Position numbers and translations under genes: made by a program
Assembly (NCBI GenBank): GCA_035252155.1
Contig: DATFDL010000340.1
Location: 1 to 30,472, forward strand
DNA length: 30,472 bases
DNA from: JAICLL01 sp035252155
Lineage (GTDB): Bacteria; Planctomycetota; Planctomycetia; Pirellulales; JAICIG01
Reading direction: 5' to 3'
The notes under the pieces: model-generated
Told to the model about the DNA's origin: nothing
Databases searched by the model: none
Seen by the model: only the letters and a program-made list of their open reading frames with translations
Shown here: positions 30,419 through 30,472 of the stretch, piece by piece
How positions within the stretch are numbered: position 1 is the stretch's first letter
Layout: each line of letters starts with the position of its first letter

Positions 30419-30472
30419 CTGTTTTTGAATGTCAAAACCGATCAGACGTTCGTTGACTTACTCCGCCAGATA

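Overview
The window looks like a chromosomal segment of a GC-rich planctomycete (Planctomycetota, probably Pirellulales-like). This is an inference from gene content: many families expanded in that phylum (PhyH oxygenase, ceramidase-like hydrolase, SMP-30, small Tyr-rich secreted proteins, DUF5678-like proteins), short operons separated by repeat-rich spacers, and frequent lack of Shine-Dalgarno sites. No rRNA, tRNA, CRISPR array, transposase or phage structural gene was seen.

Left part (1-10155) is mostly metabolic: LOG-family protein (-) divergent from a PhyH dioxygenase; a small DUF5678-like protein with a two-helix membrane protein; a YhdH/AcuI-type reductase; archease; an M20 peptidase; a fatty acid desaturase (-); a Tyr-rich secreted protein (-); an MBL-fold hydrolase (-) divergent from a secreted SMP-30/gluconolactonase protein.

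Middle (about 10130-17080) is an accessory island. It is bracketed by a 46-nt near-identical direct repeat (10132-10177 and 16910-16955). Next to each copy lies a version of the 3' end of an amino-acid ABC transporter ATPase gene: a 126-nt remnant at 10209-10334 and the intact gene at 17080-17823. Between them are a non-coding, repeat-filled stretch, an HD-domain phosphohydrolase, and a 1257-residue STAND/NACHT-type NTPase with a nuclease-like N-terminus and a HEAT-repeat-like C-terminus. This pair is the best candidate in the window for an undescribed (possibly antiphage) system.

Right part (17080-30472): an amino-acid ABC importer in which substrate-binding protein and permease are one polypeptide; a small hypothetical; a ceramidase-like hydrolase; a DapA-family aldolase divergent from a galactonate-dehydratase-like enolase-superfamily enzyme across a 44-nt symmetric promoter region (a likely sugar-acid pathway pair); a tight three-gene operon of stand-alone response regulator, coiled-coil small protein and membrane-anchored protein (-); aroA, followed by a two-domain protein whose C-terminal half resembles triosephosphate isomerase without its catalytic residues; a secreted beta-helix protein (-); and a small lipoprotein.

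Spacers carry several dispersed repeat families: heptanucleotide tandem arrays with three different units, ACGGAAT/ATTCCGT palindromes, GTAGGGTGGG-type inverted repeats, and a roughly 90-nt hairpin element present twice. Start codons were re-chosen from ribosome sites, family alignment from memory, or promoter-like boxes; all family calls are by reading, with no database search.
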